DNA of 64,000 nucleotides from Antedon mediterranea (Eukaryota; Echinodermata; Crinoidea; Comatulida; Antedonidae): NCBI RefSeq assembly GCF_964355755.1, contig NC_092671.1, positions 34,179,304 to 34,243,303 of the forward strand, read 5' to 3'. Shown piece by piece: positions 1 to 12,229 of this stretch (position 1 is its first letter; each line of letters starts with the position of its first letter). The notes under the pieces were generated by a model. It saw only the letters and a program-made list of their open reading frames with translations, ran no database searches and was not told where the DNA came from. The position numbers and the translations under genes were made by a program.

Positions 1-370
1 GAAAATATAACCTCCTTGGCGGAGGTAACTATATAAATGGAATACTAAAAACCCCAAAAAAGGTTATGTGATGTAACTGAGGATGAAAAACACATGTTTT
101 TCAAATGTAAAAGCAATGTCTATTTATGGAAAAAATCAATGAAATAATAAAAAGTTAGATAATAGTATCGGTTCTTTTGAAGAACTTGTTTTTGGGTGAA
201 TGCAATATAAAGAAGAATTTATGCTCTATATTCTATATACAAAATAAAAATATTGTCAGAATTAAATAGGTCAATCTGTAAAAACTTATGGATTATGTTT
301 AAAAATATACTTACACAAGAGCATTCCATGAATGTATTTTTAATTTTTTTTTTAAGGTTACTGTAAATAA
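1..370 (+). pseudogene. LINE 3' end fragment (zinc-knuckle C-terminus), left copy
   Basis: A broken reading on the plus strand contains the pattern E-K-H-M-F-F-K-C followed by W, typical of the C-terminal zinc-knuckle region of L1/Tx1-like reverse transcriptases. Frameshifts split it (the mirrored copy near 33711-33932 is cleaner). Bases 1-40 contain the palindromic word ACCTCCGCCAAGGAGGT in reverse complement. That word is the tail of a SINE-like repeat seen in full at 34030-34462. Only the end of the element lies in the window. Confidence 0.6.
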
Positions 371-644
371 ACTAATTTGTACAAAAATGTAAATAATGCA
401 AATAAAACAGAAAAGAAAAATAGGGGGAAAACACTAAAAAGAAAAGTAAGCAGAAAGCACTGAAAATGCTATACTCTAGTATAGTTTTTTCAGATGTAAG
501 GGGAAACTTAATATTATAAATGAAAATATTTATACATTTAAAAAAGATAACACAAACATAATAAAATTGTTTATTTATCAAAATGATTATGTTTTGAAAT
601 GAAGTAAAGGTGAGTGAACCTCACAAAAGAGAAAAAAAAGAGGC

Positions 645-1001
645 CAGGGGTTCTCAACAGGCGGCTCAAGGACCAAATGCGGCTCGTGGGTGCATTTCAT
701 ATGGCATGCAAAGAGATACTGCTAAAAAGTTTACTCCTTATAGCGGCATGGGTTCCCGTAAGCAGGGCTTTAAATATTAGCAGCAACCGGAACCGGCACA
801 TCAACCGTCTAGCTCTATTTTTCAAATGGTACTGGTTGGTCATGGAAACTAAGTGCCATTTCCCGTTTTTTTTTATCTTTGTAGGCCTACTCCATGACCC
901 AATGCCCTTGTTACATGGCTGTTCTAGCCTATAATATCTGGCCCGCGGCGACATTTGTAAATTGCAATATGGCCCACGGTAGGAACGGTTGAGAACCCCT
1001 G
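645..1001. mobile_element. hAT-like MITE, empty version
   Basis: A 357-bp sequence begins CAGGGGTTCTCAAC and ends in the reverse complement of that word (GTTGAGAACCCCTG). This terminus is typical of hAT/Charlie-type short elements. It has no coding capacity; open frames across it on both strands are by-products. I do not see a clean 8-bp target duplication (flanks read GAAAAAAAAGAGGC and ACATATTC), so the flanks may have changed. The mirrored copy at 30494-33415 has the same ends but holds a LINE insertion. Confidence 0.7.
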
Positions 1002-1046
1002 ACATATTCTAATAACTAAAAAATAAAATATAAGTTGTATCTGAAC

Positions 1047-3478
1047 CGTTAACTGATAACGCAAGCCCGTTTGGTAGATAAAGTGCCGTTGTCACAAGTT
1101 CTTCTCTGGTACTCAAGTCATTCAGCTTCGCGCGCTCTATCTTTTGCAAACCATAATCAGTCCAGTACAGGTATCTATAAAATAAAGCATAATAATTTCT
1201 CGTATTTATAACGTCCATGTGTAGAAATATATAATACAACTATTACAACCGGAACAGATGAAAATATTCAATTTCATTATTAATAAGAAAACCAATGGAA
1301 ATTAATAAAATTAAACAAATCAATGTTGAATTTTGATCTACGTCATTTAAAAAAAATTATTTTGTTAAAAAGGTACCGTGATAAAGCCCTGCATAGAGCA
1401 AGGATAGATTGATTTGCATAAGTAAACCCACCTAAGCAAGATTTAAACCCGATTTCTTCAGATAAGCTACATACCCGTTAACAGTATCTATCGCAATCCC
1501 ACGTGGACCGCCTAATGATGTATCAAAAAGAACTGTTCTGCCTGTTCCATCCAGATTTATTACTTCGATTCGGTCTTCTACCTCATCTGTCCAATAAAGT
1601 TTATTTCCAATTACGTCAACGGCAATACCACGAACACCTTAATTAATGAGAAATATCATCTTTATATTATTGCTGTGGGTTAACATTACCTTGAAACATT
1701 ACCTATACAGCCTCGGATTATGTATTAGTGTAACCCTTCTTGTTCGATAAAAAATAATGAAAACTCGGATTTCAAATAAATTTATATCATTCCGGAATTT
1801 ATTCCAATTGAAGTTTAATCTTAAACTAAAATAGAAAATACATACATGTATTATAATATAACTAACATACATCGATCGATTAAAACAATACAACACTATC
1901 AAAACAGGTAACTCTTGATATCTTAATCCATAATTGTCTTCATAATTAATCAATAATCAATAATATCGTAATAAAACAAAAATGCTATAGCAATAGTAAT
2001 TAAGTGAAAATTCAATATAAAACACGCTAATGCTTCATCACTTTATACATTTACTAAAGCCTAACATATTCCTTGGAATATCTTTAATACAAACGTATCC
2101 TTTAACATACTAGATCAAGAGTGAAATAAAAGTTATAACAAGTGTACATAATACAGTACCCCTATGAGTCGTTCAGCCAATTCGGCGAACATAACACTAT
2201 GTTCTTGATCCTAAATTAATATAAAGATGGATCATCGTAACAAGGCTTCTAATAATTAGTCGTATGGACCAGAAACTTAAAAAAACAGGTTGTTAATATG
2301 GTTAGAGCAGTGTTACACTTTGTATGTCTTGGTTTTATCTGTGTGAATCAGGGGAATGGAATGTGGGGCTGGTCTTATTTGACAACTTTGGGTTTAGGTT
2401 ATTTATGTCTTCTTCAAGAGGGCTCTTTATGTTATGGTTCCCTGTCATTTCAGATTTTGCACTGGGTTACATATAGGCCGAACCTATATTTTAATTCTTG
2501 GCCAAGTTCTTCTTCACGGCTGTCAATAGTACATTCTACTTGATAATTATTTGAACATAAACAGAATAATGTCTTGTTCTTACCCCTAACTTCAGTAGAA
2601 ACCAAAACTTTGTGCTGATTATTGGCAAATGAATACCATTCAATGGTATCATTAGTATAAGAAGACCAGTATAACGTTAAGGTGTCAGGATTATAATCAA
2701 GAGCTGTGATACCGATTGGTGTTGGTGAAACTGTCTGTGGCAATGCGGCCACAAAGTTTAAAGTTGTGTTAGTCAGACTTATGTTTGAATAATAAATGGT
2801 GTCTTGATAACCACCTACGAACACAATATCACGTCCTGTAAGATAATAACGTTACATCGAATACAATAACCTAAATAATACAAATACAATAACTTAAAAC
2901 CATGAGTACATTCTAATAAATAAAACACGAATACAGACTCTGTGCATCCGTCAGACAGCGTAACACAAACTACAAATGATATCTATAGTTAATATCTAAT
3001 TTGTTAGGTAAAAACAAAAGCTCCCTCTATAATGTAAAGCATCCTTCTGTAACAACAAACCTTATTTCTGAAAACACTGTCATGCAAACTTTACTTCCAG
3101 AAAATAATATATTATTACAATATTAATAGAAGAAGAATAGTTTATTATTATTCATTAAATAATTTTTTTTGTAAGAATGATGGAAATTAGAGGGAGCTAA
3201 CCGTACCTTTATGCCTACCGTAACAGAGTTATAGTGGGAAGGTAACCTGTTAATTGTACACTGTAATATATATATATATATATATATATTTGTTGAAATT
3301 ATAGTGTAGTTTGATAGTCATTTCGTATGATACATGATTATATTTCACCGTATTTATATTTTTTTTTTCTAAAAACGAATAATTATATTAAGGCCATGTC
3401 TTGAAGTCAATACTTACCGTAAACGAATCCTATGCGTAAAGTCACTAGACACATTGCAAACAATAGAGATGTCATCAT
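1047..3478 (-). CDS. YWTD-propeller/EGF secreted protein, left copy, exons 1-4 (partial)
   Basis: On the minus strand the exons are 3418-3478 (signal peptide), 2584-2835, 1475-1637 and 1047-1174. Lengths (61, 252, 163, 128) and splice phases are identical to those of the right-arm copy. The first exon starts MMTSLLFAMCLV, a hydrophobic signal peptide. Later exons contain LYWSS, LYWTD and LYWTD motifs of low-density-lipoprotein-receptor class B repeats, which form beta-propeller blades. Exon 2 ends EVRG where the other copy has EVTG. Introns are compact (582, 946 and 300 bp) because the large insertions of the other copy are absent. The propeller end and EGF exon would lie beyond base 1. The gene is transcribed away from its twin. 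No stop is seen in the joined exons, so it may be functional if the rest exists. Confidence 0.7.
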
Positions 3479-4125
3479 GTTACTTCTATATACAAAAACA
3501 TTATTTGTTATCGAGGATTCATGACAACTTAATTATATCTTCTTTTTTACATGTCAAACAAAAACTAGCCCTAATAATATTAGTACTATAAAATATCGTG
3601 TTATTATGATACCATTAAGTAAGTACTTCAAGCTATTTTACATGGATACAATTTATCAACGTTGATAAAATAGATATCATTGTGTGCAACTTATGATTTT
3701 AATTATAATGCAAACTCTACCAACAGACTTTTGTTGGAAGAGAATGGTACTTATAACACGCTTTGACGTCATGGTATGCCTACCAACATGCTTCACTGGG
3801 TATTGCATAAAAAAAAAAACTTTTAGCAGTATATGAATTGTAAGCACGATCGATATGTCATTTAGAAATAATAAAGGCTGAAAATAATGAAAATGCTGTG
3901 GGTATCGGTGACTGGATCTCAATGGAGATACAAAATAAAATAATCAAAATGCTACTGTAGATCAAAACGATAAAGTAAAACAGCCAGAAAATTATCAGAG
4001 CTTTCGGGTAACACTAGCCCTTCATCAGTGCAAGTGAGAGTATATATATTGTGAGGGTGTTTGTTGTATGAGAGAACGTATATGGTGGGTGAAAATCGGT
4101 GAAAATATGTGATAATACCATATAT

Positions 4126-4196
4126 GGCTCTGTGGTCTGGTGGTATGATACTCGCCCTGTAAGCGAGAGGTCGCAGGTTCGACTCCCGCCAGAAAC
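4126..4196 (+). tRNA. tRNA-like sequence, Thr(TGT) anticodon, probable pseudogene or SINE head
   Basis: A 71-nt cloverleaf-like sequence has an A box (TGGTCTGGTGGTATGAT), a perfect five-pair anticodon stem CTCGC/GCGAG around loop CCTGTAA, and a B box (GGTTCGACTCC). It is followed by a run of T that could end Pol III transcription. The anticodon reads TGT, but position 33 is C instead of the nearly invariant T. The acceptor stem has two mismatches and the T stem one. These defects argue for a tRNA pseudogene or tRNA-derived repeat. A second T-arm-like piece (GGGTTCGAATCTCGG on the minus strand) lies near 4395-4415. Confidence 0.5.
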
Positions 4197-4679
4197 ATTT
4201 TTTCAACATTTTTTTACAACTAAAAATACGGAACTTTCGCCGATGAGCTATGCTCGACACGATTATGAGACATTGGTCCAAATATGAGCACTGTTTCAAT
4301 AATTTGACAGTATTATTTATTTTATCTCTGGTGCGGGTGCGTACAATTGAGGGAATAGTGCTGAAATCTGTGAACATAAGAAAAAGTCGCTTCAACCGAG
4401 ATTCGAACCCGGCATTACAAACTTATTTTGTGCTAAAAACGTTCTAAAGGTCACACCGAAAATCACCAAAAACACTGATTGTTCACATTATATTGGTCAA
4501 AACTTCGCTGATACTTATCCGATATTTTTCTGGAAAAGTCAAATTTGTTGAAAGTTTAATCATCTTTACAGCAATATAAATATTAATAACTAAATGCTAC
4601 GTATTTTTTTCCGGAAGTTTGATTCCACTCGTGAAAACGAAACAGTAAAATCGGTTAAATTACCATGCTATAATAAATA

Positions 4680-5760
4680 CAAATTCCTCTATAGCCAGTT
4701 TCTTCCCAAAGGTAAGAAACATCTCTGTCCAAAAACAGACGATCAATGATACAAATAGCCAAAAAAGGCTGAAACTGTAACATTTTACATGAAAAAATGA
4801 AGATAAAAAGAAAATATCATATATGTAAACAAATGTATAAAATGTGTAGACAATTAAATATAAAAACAGGAAACGACATTCATATTAAACTGAGTAAAGG
4901 ACATCAATAAAAAAAAAGAAGATTAAGGCGGATCATTAAGGAGTCTGATTAGGGCTGGAATAGCTGACTTTCAGTGTCTCTCAGTACGACAAAAGGATCA
5001 TCAAAGTTTTTCTAAGGCATCTCAAACACTCACGTTTAGGGAGTAACAAACTGCCGATATCAGATAAAAGAAGTTTCTTCCCAAAGGTAAGAAACATCTC
5101 TTCTCGCCTTAAGTGAAGTGACCTACAGACCCAAGAGCAATATCGTAATGGGTATAGTCTTAACCGAGAATGAGACGTAACACTCTTCTGAATTAACTCA
5201 ATACGCTACGTGTTTAAATGTTAAAGAGGTATGCCAGACACAGCATGAAGCATACTCTAAACACGGCCTAATATATGTGGTATAAACACTACCATGACAT
5301 TTCGATGGTTTCGGAATGATCTGATTATTATTGCACCAGAGTTCAATCTCATTAAGCATACATTGCATAGAGGATTACCACCCTTTTTAACAATTTCATC
5401 AATGGTAAGGTCATTAACATATTTTCATCGCCTGCAGTTTCCCTCACAATCATTATTAATGAGGATGTGTAGATGGTATATTAGTGCCAATTTTGGAATT
5501 AATAACTCTATTAGAAAGGAAATTGCAGACAATGGGTATGATTGACGGTCTAACACCAATGGAAATCATCTTATTAATTAAAACAGTGTGGTCAACACGA
5601 TCGAACGCTTTGGCGAAATCTAAAGCACAAACATAGACGTAACAGCTTTTACCATCAACATCTTTAGAAATAGAGTCAAGCATGGTAATTAAATAATGAG
5701 AAGTCGAAACGCCTTTCCTACTACCGAACTGTTTCAAATTAAGCACGCGACCAAAAACAC
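4680..5760 (-). pseudogene. LINE reverse transcriptase fragment, left copy
   Basis: An open stretch on the minus strand (5456-5746) reads a reverse-transcriptase palm segment with the motif LDFAKAFDRVDH, followed by LINKMISIGVRPSI. This is the usual layout around the first catalytic aspartate in non-LTR retrotransposons. Further along the minus strand, degenerate sequence corresponds to the C-terminal region with IQKRVLRLI. The element is broken by stops and frameshifts and is truncated at 5' near the palindrome's inner boundary. Its mirrored partner is at 12230-13290. Confidence 0.7.
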
Positions 5761-5766
5761 ATATAA

Positions 5767-6435
5767 TGAACCGTTCCTATTAAATTATTGCCTGTAAACG
5801 GTTCGTTTGAATGACCGACAACCTTTTTAAGCAACTTCAGGGCTGTTGGTGCAAAATAAGTTTATAATGGAACCTTTTGCTTGATATGCAGATGTCCTAA
5901 ACATTAGACCACTGGGGCTTTCATGGTATTCAAAATTGCACTGATAATAAAATGTATTACTTATAAAATACTTACCCAGATTCCAAACTTGATTAGTTAA
6001 ACTAGAATTCGCTTACCGACCAATTTACCTACACTGAAAGAGACTTGCCTTTATTGTCGTTATATGAAGTCAATTTGATTGTTAAGTTTATTTGAATTAT
6101 AATTTATAAAGATTTCGATAAAGCAATTATTGCTACGTTTCGACTATTTTCATGTCAATATCTTTGGTCACGCAAATGACTCTATTAAAATCCTCGTTAT
6201 TATGTTCTTTACTTATGACAATTCTTCTTATGCCCCAATAGATTTGGCACTCCTTATACAATAATTGTTTTTAATAGCTGAAACCCTGTTGAACAACTTG
6301 AGTAGTACATAATCATAATGTTGAAGACAGGCCGATTTTCTTTAAATAAAATAATATTTTGATGAATTTAAATAAACTTTATTACTGTGAGTGTGGATAG
6401 GCCCTACTGTTAGATATATATACACAGAATATACA
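5767..6435. other. Spacer of the palindrome, no gene seen
   Basis: AT-rich DNA between the palindrome's inner boundary and a small ORF. I see no coding frame, RNA gene or recognisable repeat here apart from a near-repeat of AATAAACTTTATTACTG at about 6368 and 6437. Confidence 0.5.
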
Positions 6436-6476
6436 AATAAACTTTATTACTGGCAGTTGTTTCTCAACGCTTGTAT

Positions 6477-6692
6477 TTATTTATAATTACAAACATTGGA
6501 ACAAATTTTGGACATGGAAAAGTCACAAAGTGTGATGTCAACTTCTTCTAATTTTATACCCCTTTTCGATATCCCGTCTGGGGAAAATAGTTTCGTGGCT
6601 TCTTCAATAATGTTGTTACCGTCTGCATCCTTTGACACCGTCATTTTTCGGGTTCCTCCACCCTTCACACTTGTATCCCTTGATGGAGCCAT
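6477..6692 (-). CDS. Hypothetical 71-residue ORF with downstream polyadenylation-type signals
   Basis: A minus-strand ORF starts MAPSRDTSVKGGGTRKMTVS and ends in a lysine followed by a stop. It is charged and not low-complexity, which sets it apart from background frames. Downstream on the same strand come two similar tails, each with AGTAATAAAGTTTATT (about 6436-6452 and 6367-6383). These contain the AATAAA polyadenylation signal. It could be the last exon of a gene or a retrocopy. I do not recognise the product, and there is no independent evidence for expression. Confidence 0.3.
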   Translation of the reverse strand: MAPSRDTSVKGGGTRKMTVSKDADGNNIIEEATKLFSPDGISKRGIKLEEVDITLCDFSMSKICSNVCNYK

Positions 6693-6959
6693 CCAACTTC
6701 AATAATGCGATTTGATTTCATTGCAAATGTATAATTACCATGCATGGATTTACTCTTTTTTTGTGATGTTAAAGGGGGATTGTGGGTTTAAAATTGCTTT
6801 TAAGTATCGTTTATTTATTAAATAAAAAATATTATAACAATATAGACATGTCAGAATGAAGAAGTAATAACGAGAAATTAAAAAAATTCAATTTCATATA
6901 CATTTTTGGGTAAAATGTTAATGTTACTTCAAATTATACAACTGCAAACAATTCTATTC

Positions 6960-7590
6960 CACTTTTACCGATGTAGCATATAAAGCGTGCATACCAAAAG
7001 CACAAGATAAATGGGAAAACCAACTTCAAAATTGTTTTATTGACTGGAATCTATGTTGGAAAAACAAAGTTAAGAGTATGTTGCACATAAAAAGAGTGGC
7101 TTTCTTTAATTTTAAGTTGCTACATTAAAAAAAACCAACTAGGTGTAAGCTAAAATTATGGAATTTGTCAAACAGTAATTATTGTGAATATTGTAATGAG
7201 GATGTTGAAAATGAAAAGCATATGTTATTTACATGCAAAGAAGTAAAACATTGCTGGGTAAAATGTTGCGCTATGCTGAAAACATGTTTTGCATTTACTC
7301 AGGAAGTTACATGGGAGAAAATTGTACTTGGAAAATATGATGTCAAAATTAATTAAATATTTTCCATTTTAACTTTCTGTGTTTATAAAAGTAAAGTCAA
7401 ACATAGACTAGGACTTGTTAAAAAATGTCCATGGTTAATGTTCACTGCGGAGTTAGAAGGTATAATCAATTGTGAGTTTTTAATAAATAAAGAAAAGGCA
7501 ACAAAAATGTGGTCAGATATGGACCGTAACAATTTAGCAAGGTATAACATTAACGTTTATAAAATTAATATTTATGTAAAGTAAAATATA
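6960..7590 (+). pseudogene. L1/Tx1-like LINE C-terminal fragment
   Basis: On the plus strand, a degenerate reading with W-x6-W spacing (FIDWNLCWKNKVK) leads into a zinc-knuckle block, CEYCNEDVENEKHMLFTC followed by W. This C-x2-C...H-x4-C block closes the reverse-transcriptase protein of L1/Tx1-like elements. The upstream catalytic domains are missing and several stops interrupt the frame. It is therefore a 5'-truncated relic. No target duplication was identified. Confidence 0.6.
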
Positions 7591-7599
7591 ACTCTTTTT

Positions 7600-9284
7600 T
7601 TTGCCTGAAAGAGATAAAAAGAGTTATAAAATAAAGAATTCTGTGGTAAATTATACGTACATTGTTAAGGATTGAAAAACGTTTAAAGAGTGTATACATA
7701 GAGGATTTTTTTTTCTTCTTTCCTTATACTATCATATATAAAATGCAATGTTAGGAGTGAGATATCAGATGTACTGACAGTTATTTAATGTCAATTATAT
7801 TGTATTGTATCATTACATTACTCATGTGCAATGCATTGTAAACAAACATTTTATTGATGAAGAAATAAAAGTGGGTAGATCCTACATAAGACAAAAAAAA
7901 CATTTTAGGGTAAATTAGGGAAGCTCATTAATATTCACGAGATATTCACAAACACGTCATCAGTGGATTCCAAACTCGCGACGTCATGTACGTTGTGTTT
8001 GTCAACTAATTTACATCTGCCAAACGACGACCACCCGATCATTGTGAAATACATTTTTTGTAGATTTTCTAAGCTAGGCCTAAAGTGTAATAATAACAGT
8101 AGTCTTAGCATATATTTATTTGACATTTAATGAAATACAAAATTTAGTACAGATTAAGACCGGCGTGAAGTTGGTTACTTATTCCTTACTAGAGGGTGAG
8201 CTCGCTTCGCTCGCTCCCCTCTAGGAAGTGTAGACGATGGTTCTCGGAATGATAATGACTCGGGTAAAAAGTTTTAGGACATTCTGGCCTGGACGATTTC
8301 GATCGGTTACCATTATTTAAATGCTTTTGATATTCGTAAAACTAAACCTACTCACTAACCTGTTTCACAGTGTCTTAGATGATTAATAGCGTCTTACGTA
8401 TAGTGTGGGAAGGGGGAGTGGCGATAATTATTTTAATTGATGTTTTATTGTGGAGGTGTTCCGGGCGCTTATTCAAATAAATACCATCCTAATTGGTATA
8501 ATTAATACATTATTCCGCGACACAGTGAGCCGTTTTGGCCTAAGAAGGAAGACGTTTTAGACGGCTTGCAATATGGGCAGTAGTATCCCAGGGTCCTGAC
8601 GGGACACAGATAGCGCATAGTATACATAAAGTCCTGGCAGCTTATCTATCGGGGTTTCATTCCATTTCAAACAAAAGCTCTTATCATCAATTCTCTCGAT
8701 GTAATTTTATATAATTATTTCCCACAATTTACTCCTATGTTTTATGATTATATTTAATTTGATCTTTATGTACTACAGTATTATAATTTCACACGCGCAG
8801 TCCGAAAAAAAAAAAAAATCAAACGGCCAAGGTTACAACTCCCTGGTTGAAACCAACCATGCAGGGAACTTGCTAGGTGATTGACACACCTTACCTTACC
8901 GTGAACCCGGAAATTACTTACCGCGCGTCGAGTTAAAATTTACCGATTGAAATAAGAACATTTCTTATAAAACCCTTTATAATATCTTCCTAAGATAGAA
9001 ATATGGAACAATAGTGTCGATGTGAAAACTAATGTTATCAAATCTTCGTCTCCCGGTACATCTGAGATAGATAAGGTAGGTATCCATGGCGGAGATTTGT
9101 ACCGAAGTTTTTGCATTGTGCTCGCCTATGTCAGAATTAACCATAATTTATATATAGATTCGATATTCAATTTTTTTTGTGAAGTTGGATCCTTATTCGA
9201 CATTCACATTCACATGTATGGGGCGCAATATGTGTAATATTTTAATTAAATGAGTTTATACTTACGGCTAAGACTAACTAGGGC
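7600..9284. other. Spacer DNA without a recognised gene
   Basis: No convincing coding frame. One local feature is the GC-rich imperfect inverted word at about 8190-8225 (CTAGAGGG...GCTCGCTTCGCTCGC...CCCTCTAG), which can fold into a hairpin and may be the end of an unidentified element. Short open frames at 7935-8126 (minus) and 9022-9237 (plus) have no recognisable content. Confidence 0.4.
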
Positions 9285-12227
9285 TATGATTTATAGGGCT
9301 ATGACTTCGTTATAAACGTCATGGACCGGGATGACGATACATGGGTCGGGGCGAGTAGGGTCCAATCATTTCATAAAATACCACTTGTCCCGGTCGCGAT
9401 TTTTTTTTTCGTACATAAGTTGGGGACCCCATCATGAAACGTCACAAAATAAACATGAATAATTTATCAGTTACATTTTCTTGTTCCGTGTGCACCCAAG
9501 CGTATAGCAACAAGAAGTGATTACACAAGTGCGGTACGATTCTAGGCCTATCTCCGCTGTGGTTGCCGCGTGCGATTTCATAATAGAATAGCGGAGTTTT
9601 GTGTGGATTGTCGAAATAATCAGCCTTTAGTTTATGGTGTTTTTAATATAGTTTATTACTAAAGAATTACGTGTTAAAATTATAGTTTCTATTGATACTA
9701 TTAGGCCTAATTACTAGTCTCTAATCTAAACCCCTGTATATTCTAGTAGTAGCTGTGTGGGTGTGTGTGACTTGTGTCTTTGGGCTATGTCCAATTACTA
9801 CTTAGTTTAATGTTTTGCCTAGCTGTCGATTAGCCTCGACACATTTTGCATAGTGGACGTGTGTGTGAAGAAGAGTGCGCGAAGGCAATCACGTGAATTG
9901 ACCTAGAATCCTAGGCCTATTATTGTAGAAAGAATCGTATCGCAGTTGTTGTTCCGTGTGCACCCAAGCGTTCTTGGACATAGCCCAAAGAAAGCTTAGA
10001 CCCGCAAGAATAAAATTCTGCTATCAATTATCAAACAATATGCAATGTACTCAAAGGAACTTTAAAAATGCGCGTATATGAACACATGAGATGGGAAGAT
10101 TTGACCCACGAGAATAAAAAATGTATTTTTGTGTAATGTTTATTGTTTAATTTTGCTGACTTATTACTCGGATTGTGTCATACCAAAGATAGTGTAACTA
10201 TTACCAAAGATAGTGTAACTATCTTTGGTCATACCTAACACACACACACGTCACACACATCCACACAGCTACTACTAGAATAGACATGGGTTTAGAGACT
10301 AATAATTAGGCCTAATAGTATTAATAGAAACTATAATTTTAACACGTAATTCTTTAGTAATAAATTTTATTAAAAACACCATAAACTAAAGGCCGATTAT
10401 TTCGACAATCCACACAAAACGCCGCTATTCTTCAACAGCGGAGATAGGCCTAGAATCGTACCGCACTTGTGTAATCACTTCTTGTTGCTATACGTTTGGG
10501 TGCACACGGAACAAGAAAATTTAACTGATGAATTATTCATGTTTATTTTGTGACGTTTCATGAGGGGGTCCCCAACTTATGTACGAAAAAAAAAATCGCG
10601 TCCCGGTCCATGCCGTCTAGCTCTCATTTTACGCCATTTTAAAACGTTACTACAATTTAACGTTTTTTAAAATAAAAAATGCAAATAACAAGATGATATA
10701 TAGGTCTATAATTACGTTATAAACGGCATGGACCGGGATGACGATAAATGGGTTGGGGCGAGTAGGGTCCAGTCATTACAGAAACATACAACTTGCCCCG
10801 GTCCCTGCCGTCTAGCTGTCATTTTACGCCATTTTAAAACGTTACTACAATTTAACGTTTTTTTTTATAAAAAAATGCGATATAACCGAATGATTTATAG
10901 GGCTATAATTACGTTATAAACGGCATGGACCGGGATGACGATACATGGGTTGGAGCTAGTAGGGTCCAGTCGTTTCAGAAAAATACCACTTGCCCCGGTC
11001 CATGCCGTCTAGCTGTCATTTTACGCCATTTTAAAACGTTACTACAATTTAACGTTTTTTAAAATAAAAAATACAATATAACAGGATGATATATAAGACA
11101 ATAATTACGTTATAAACGGCATGGACCGGGATGACGATACATGGGTTGGGGCTAGTATGGTCCAGTCATTATATAAAAGTACCACTTGCCTCGGTCCATG
11201 CCGTCTAGCTGCCATTTCACGCCATTTTAAAACGTTACTACAATTTAACGTTTTTATTAAAAATGCAATATAACCGGATGATATATAGGGCTATAATTAC
11301 GTTATAAACGGCATGGAACGGGATGACAATACCTGGATTGGGGCGAGTAGGGTCCAGTCATTTCAGAAAAATACCACTTGTCCCGGTCTATGCCGTCTAG
11401 CTGTCATTTTACGCCATTTTAAAACGTTACTACAATTTAACGTTTTTTTAAAATAAAAAATGCAATATAACCGCTTGATTTATAGGGCTATAATTACGTT
11501 ATAAACGGCATGGACCGGGATGACGATACATGGGTTGGGGCTAGAAGGGTCCAGTCATTTCAGAAAAATACTACTTGCCCCAGTCCATGCCGTCTAGCTG
11601 CCATTTTACGCCATTTTAAAACGGTACTACAATTTAAGTTTTTTTTTTTAAATGCAATATAACCGATTGATTTATAGGGATATAATCAGGTTATAAACGA
11701 CATGGACCGGGATAACGATACATGGGTTGGGGCGAGTAGGGTCCAGTCATTTCAGAAAAATACCTCTTGCACCGGTCCATGCCGTCTAGCTGTCATTTTA
11801 CGCCACTTTAAAACGTTACTAAAATTTTACGTTTTTTAAAATAAAAAATTCAATATAACCGGATGATATATAGGGCTATAATTACATTATAAACGGCATG
11901 GACCGGGATGACGATACATGGGTTGGTGCTAGTAGGGTCCAGATGTTTCAGAAAAATACCACTTGCCCCCCGGTCCATGCCGTCTAGCTGCCATTTTACG
12001 CAATTTTAAAACGTTACTACAATTTAACGTTTGTTAAAATAAAAAAGGCAATATAACCGGATGATATATAGGCCTATAATTACGTTATAAACGGCATGGA
12101 CCGGGATGACGATACATGGGTTGGGGCGAGTAGGGTCCAGTCATTTCAGAAAAATACCTCTTGCCCCGGTACATGCGGTCTAGCTGTCATTTTACGACAT
12201 TTTAAAACGTTACTACAATGTAAGTAC
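9285..12227. repeat. 195-bp hairpin satellite, about nine units
   Basis: A unit of roughly 195 bp repeats in tandem. Marker word CATGGACCGGGATGACGATA or a close variant recurs near 9318, 10728, 10924, 11120, 11313, 11508, 11702, 11898 and 12096. Each unit has an internal inverted repeat: CGGCATGGACCGGG about 75-85 bases before CCCGGTCCATGCCG. Each unit can therefore fold as a hairpin. A second short inverted pair (AACGTT...AACGTT) lies in the AT-rich part. The first unit is split by a Mutator-like element (9396-10599). The array ends just before the palindrome's right arm begins. Confidence 0.88.
9396..10599. mobile_element. Mutator-like non-autonomous TIR element, copy 1
   Basis: A 1,204-bp element has inverted ends beginning GCGATTTTTTTTTTCGTAC and continuing ATAAGTTGGGGACCCC. 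It is flanked by a perfect 9-bp direct duplication GTCCCGGTC at 9387-9395 and 10600-10608. Removing the element and one duplication restores a normal unit of the surrounding 195-bp satellite, which shows the insertion directly. Most of the length is a long imperfect inverted repeat without an ORF. A 9-bp duplication is characteristic of Mutator-like elements; the assignment rests on that and on the long TIR. A second copy is at 36649-38067. Confidence 0.85.
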
Positions 12228-12229
12228 AA

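Larger units (their letters stand above)
1..5766. repeat. Left arm of a large imperfect palindrome
   Basis: This stretch is the reverse complement of the right arm at 12228-34059 once the insertions in the right arm are removed. Matching landmarks in mirrored order are the LINE tail (1-370 with 33711-34059), a hAT-like MITE (645-1001 with 30494-33415), four exons of a YWTD gene, a tRNA-like sequence and a LINE fragment at the inner end. Scattered substitutions and small indels, a few percent by eye, separate the arms. The outer end runs off the window, so the true arm may be longer. Either a real inverted duplication or a join of two haplotypes could give this pattern. Confidence 0.85.

Noticed and set aside
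614-1005. Overlapping frames on both strands
   Set aside because: They lie over a non-coding hAT-like MITE whose ends can be recognised.
9285-12227. Regular hairpin repeats as a CRISPR or integron array
   Set aside because: Units are similar along their whole 195 bp and no associated genes are present; it is a satellite.
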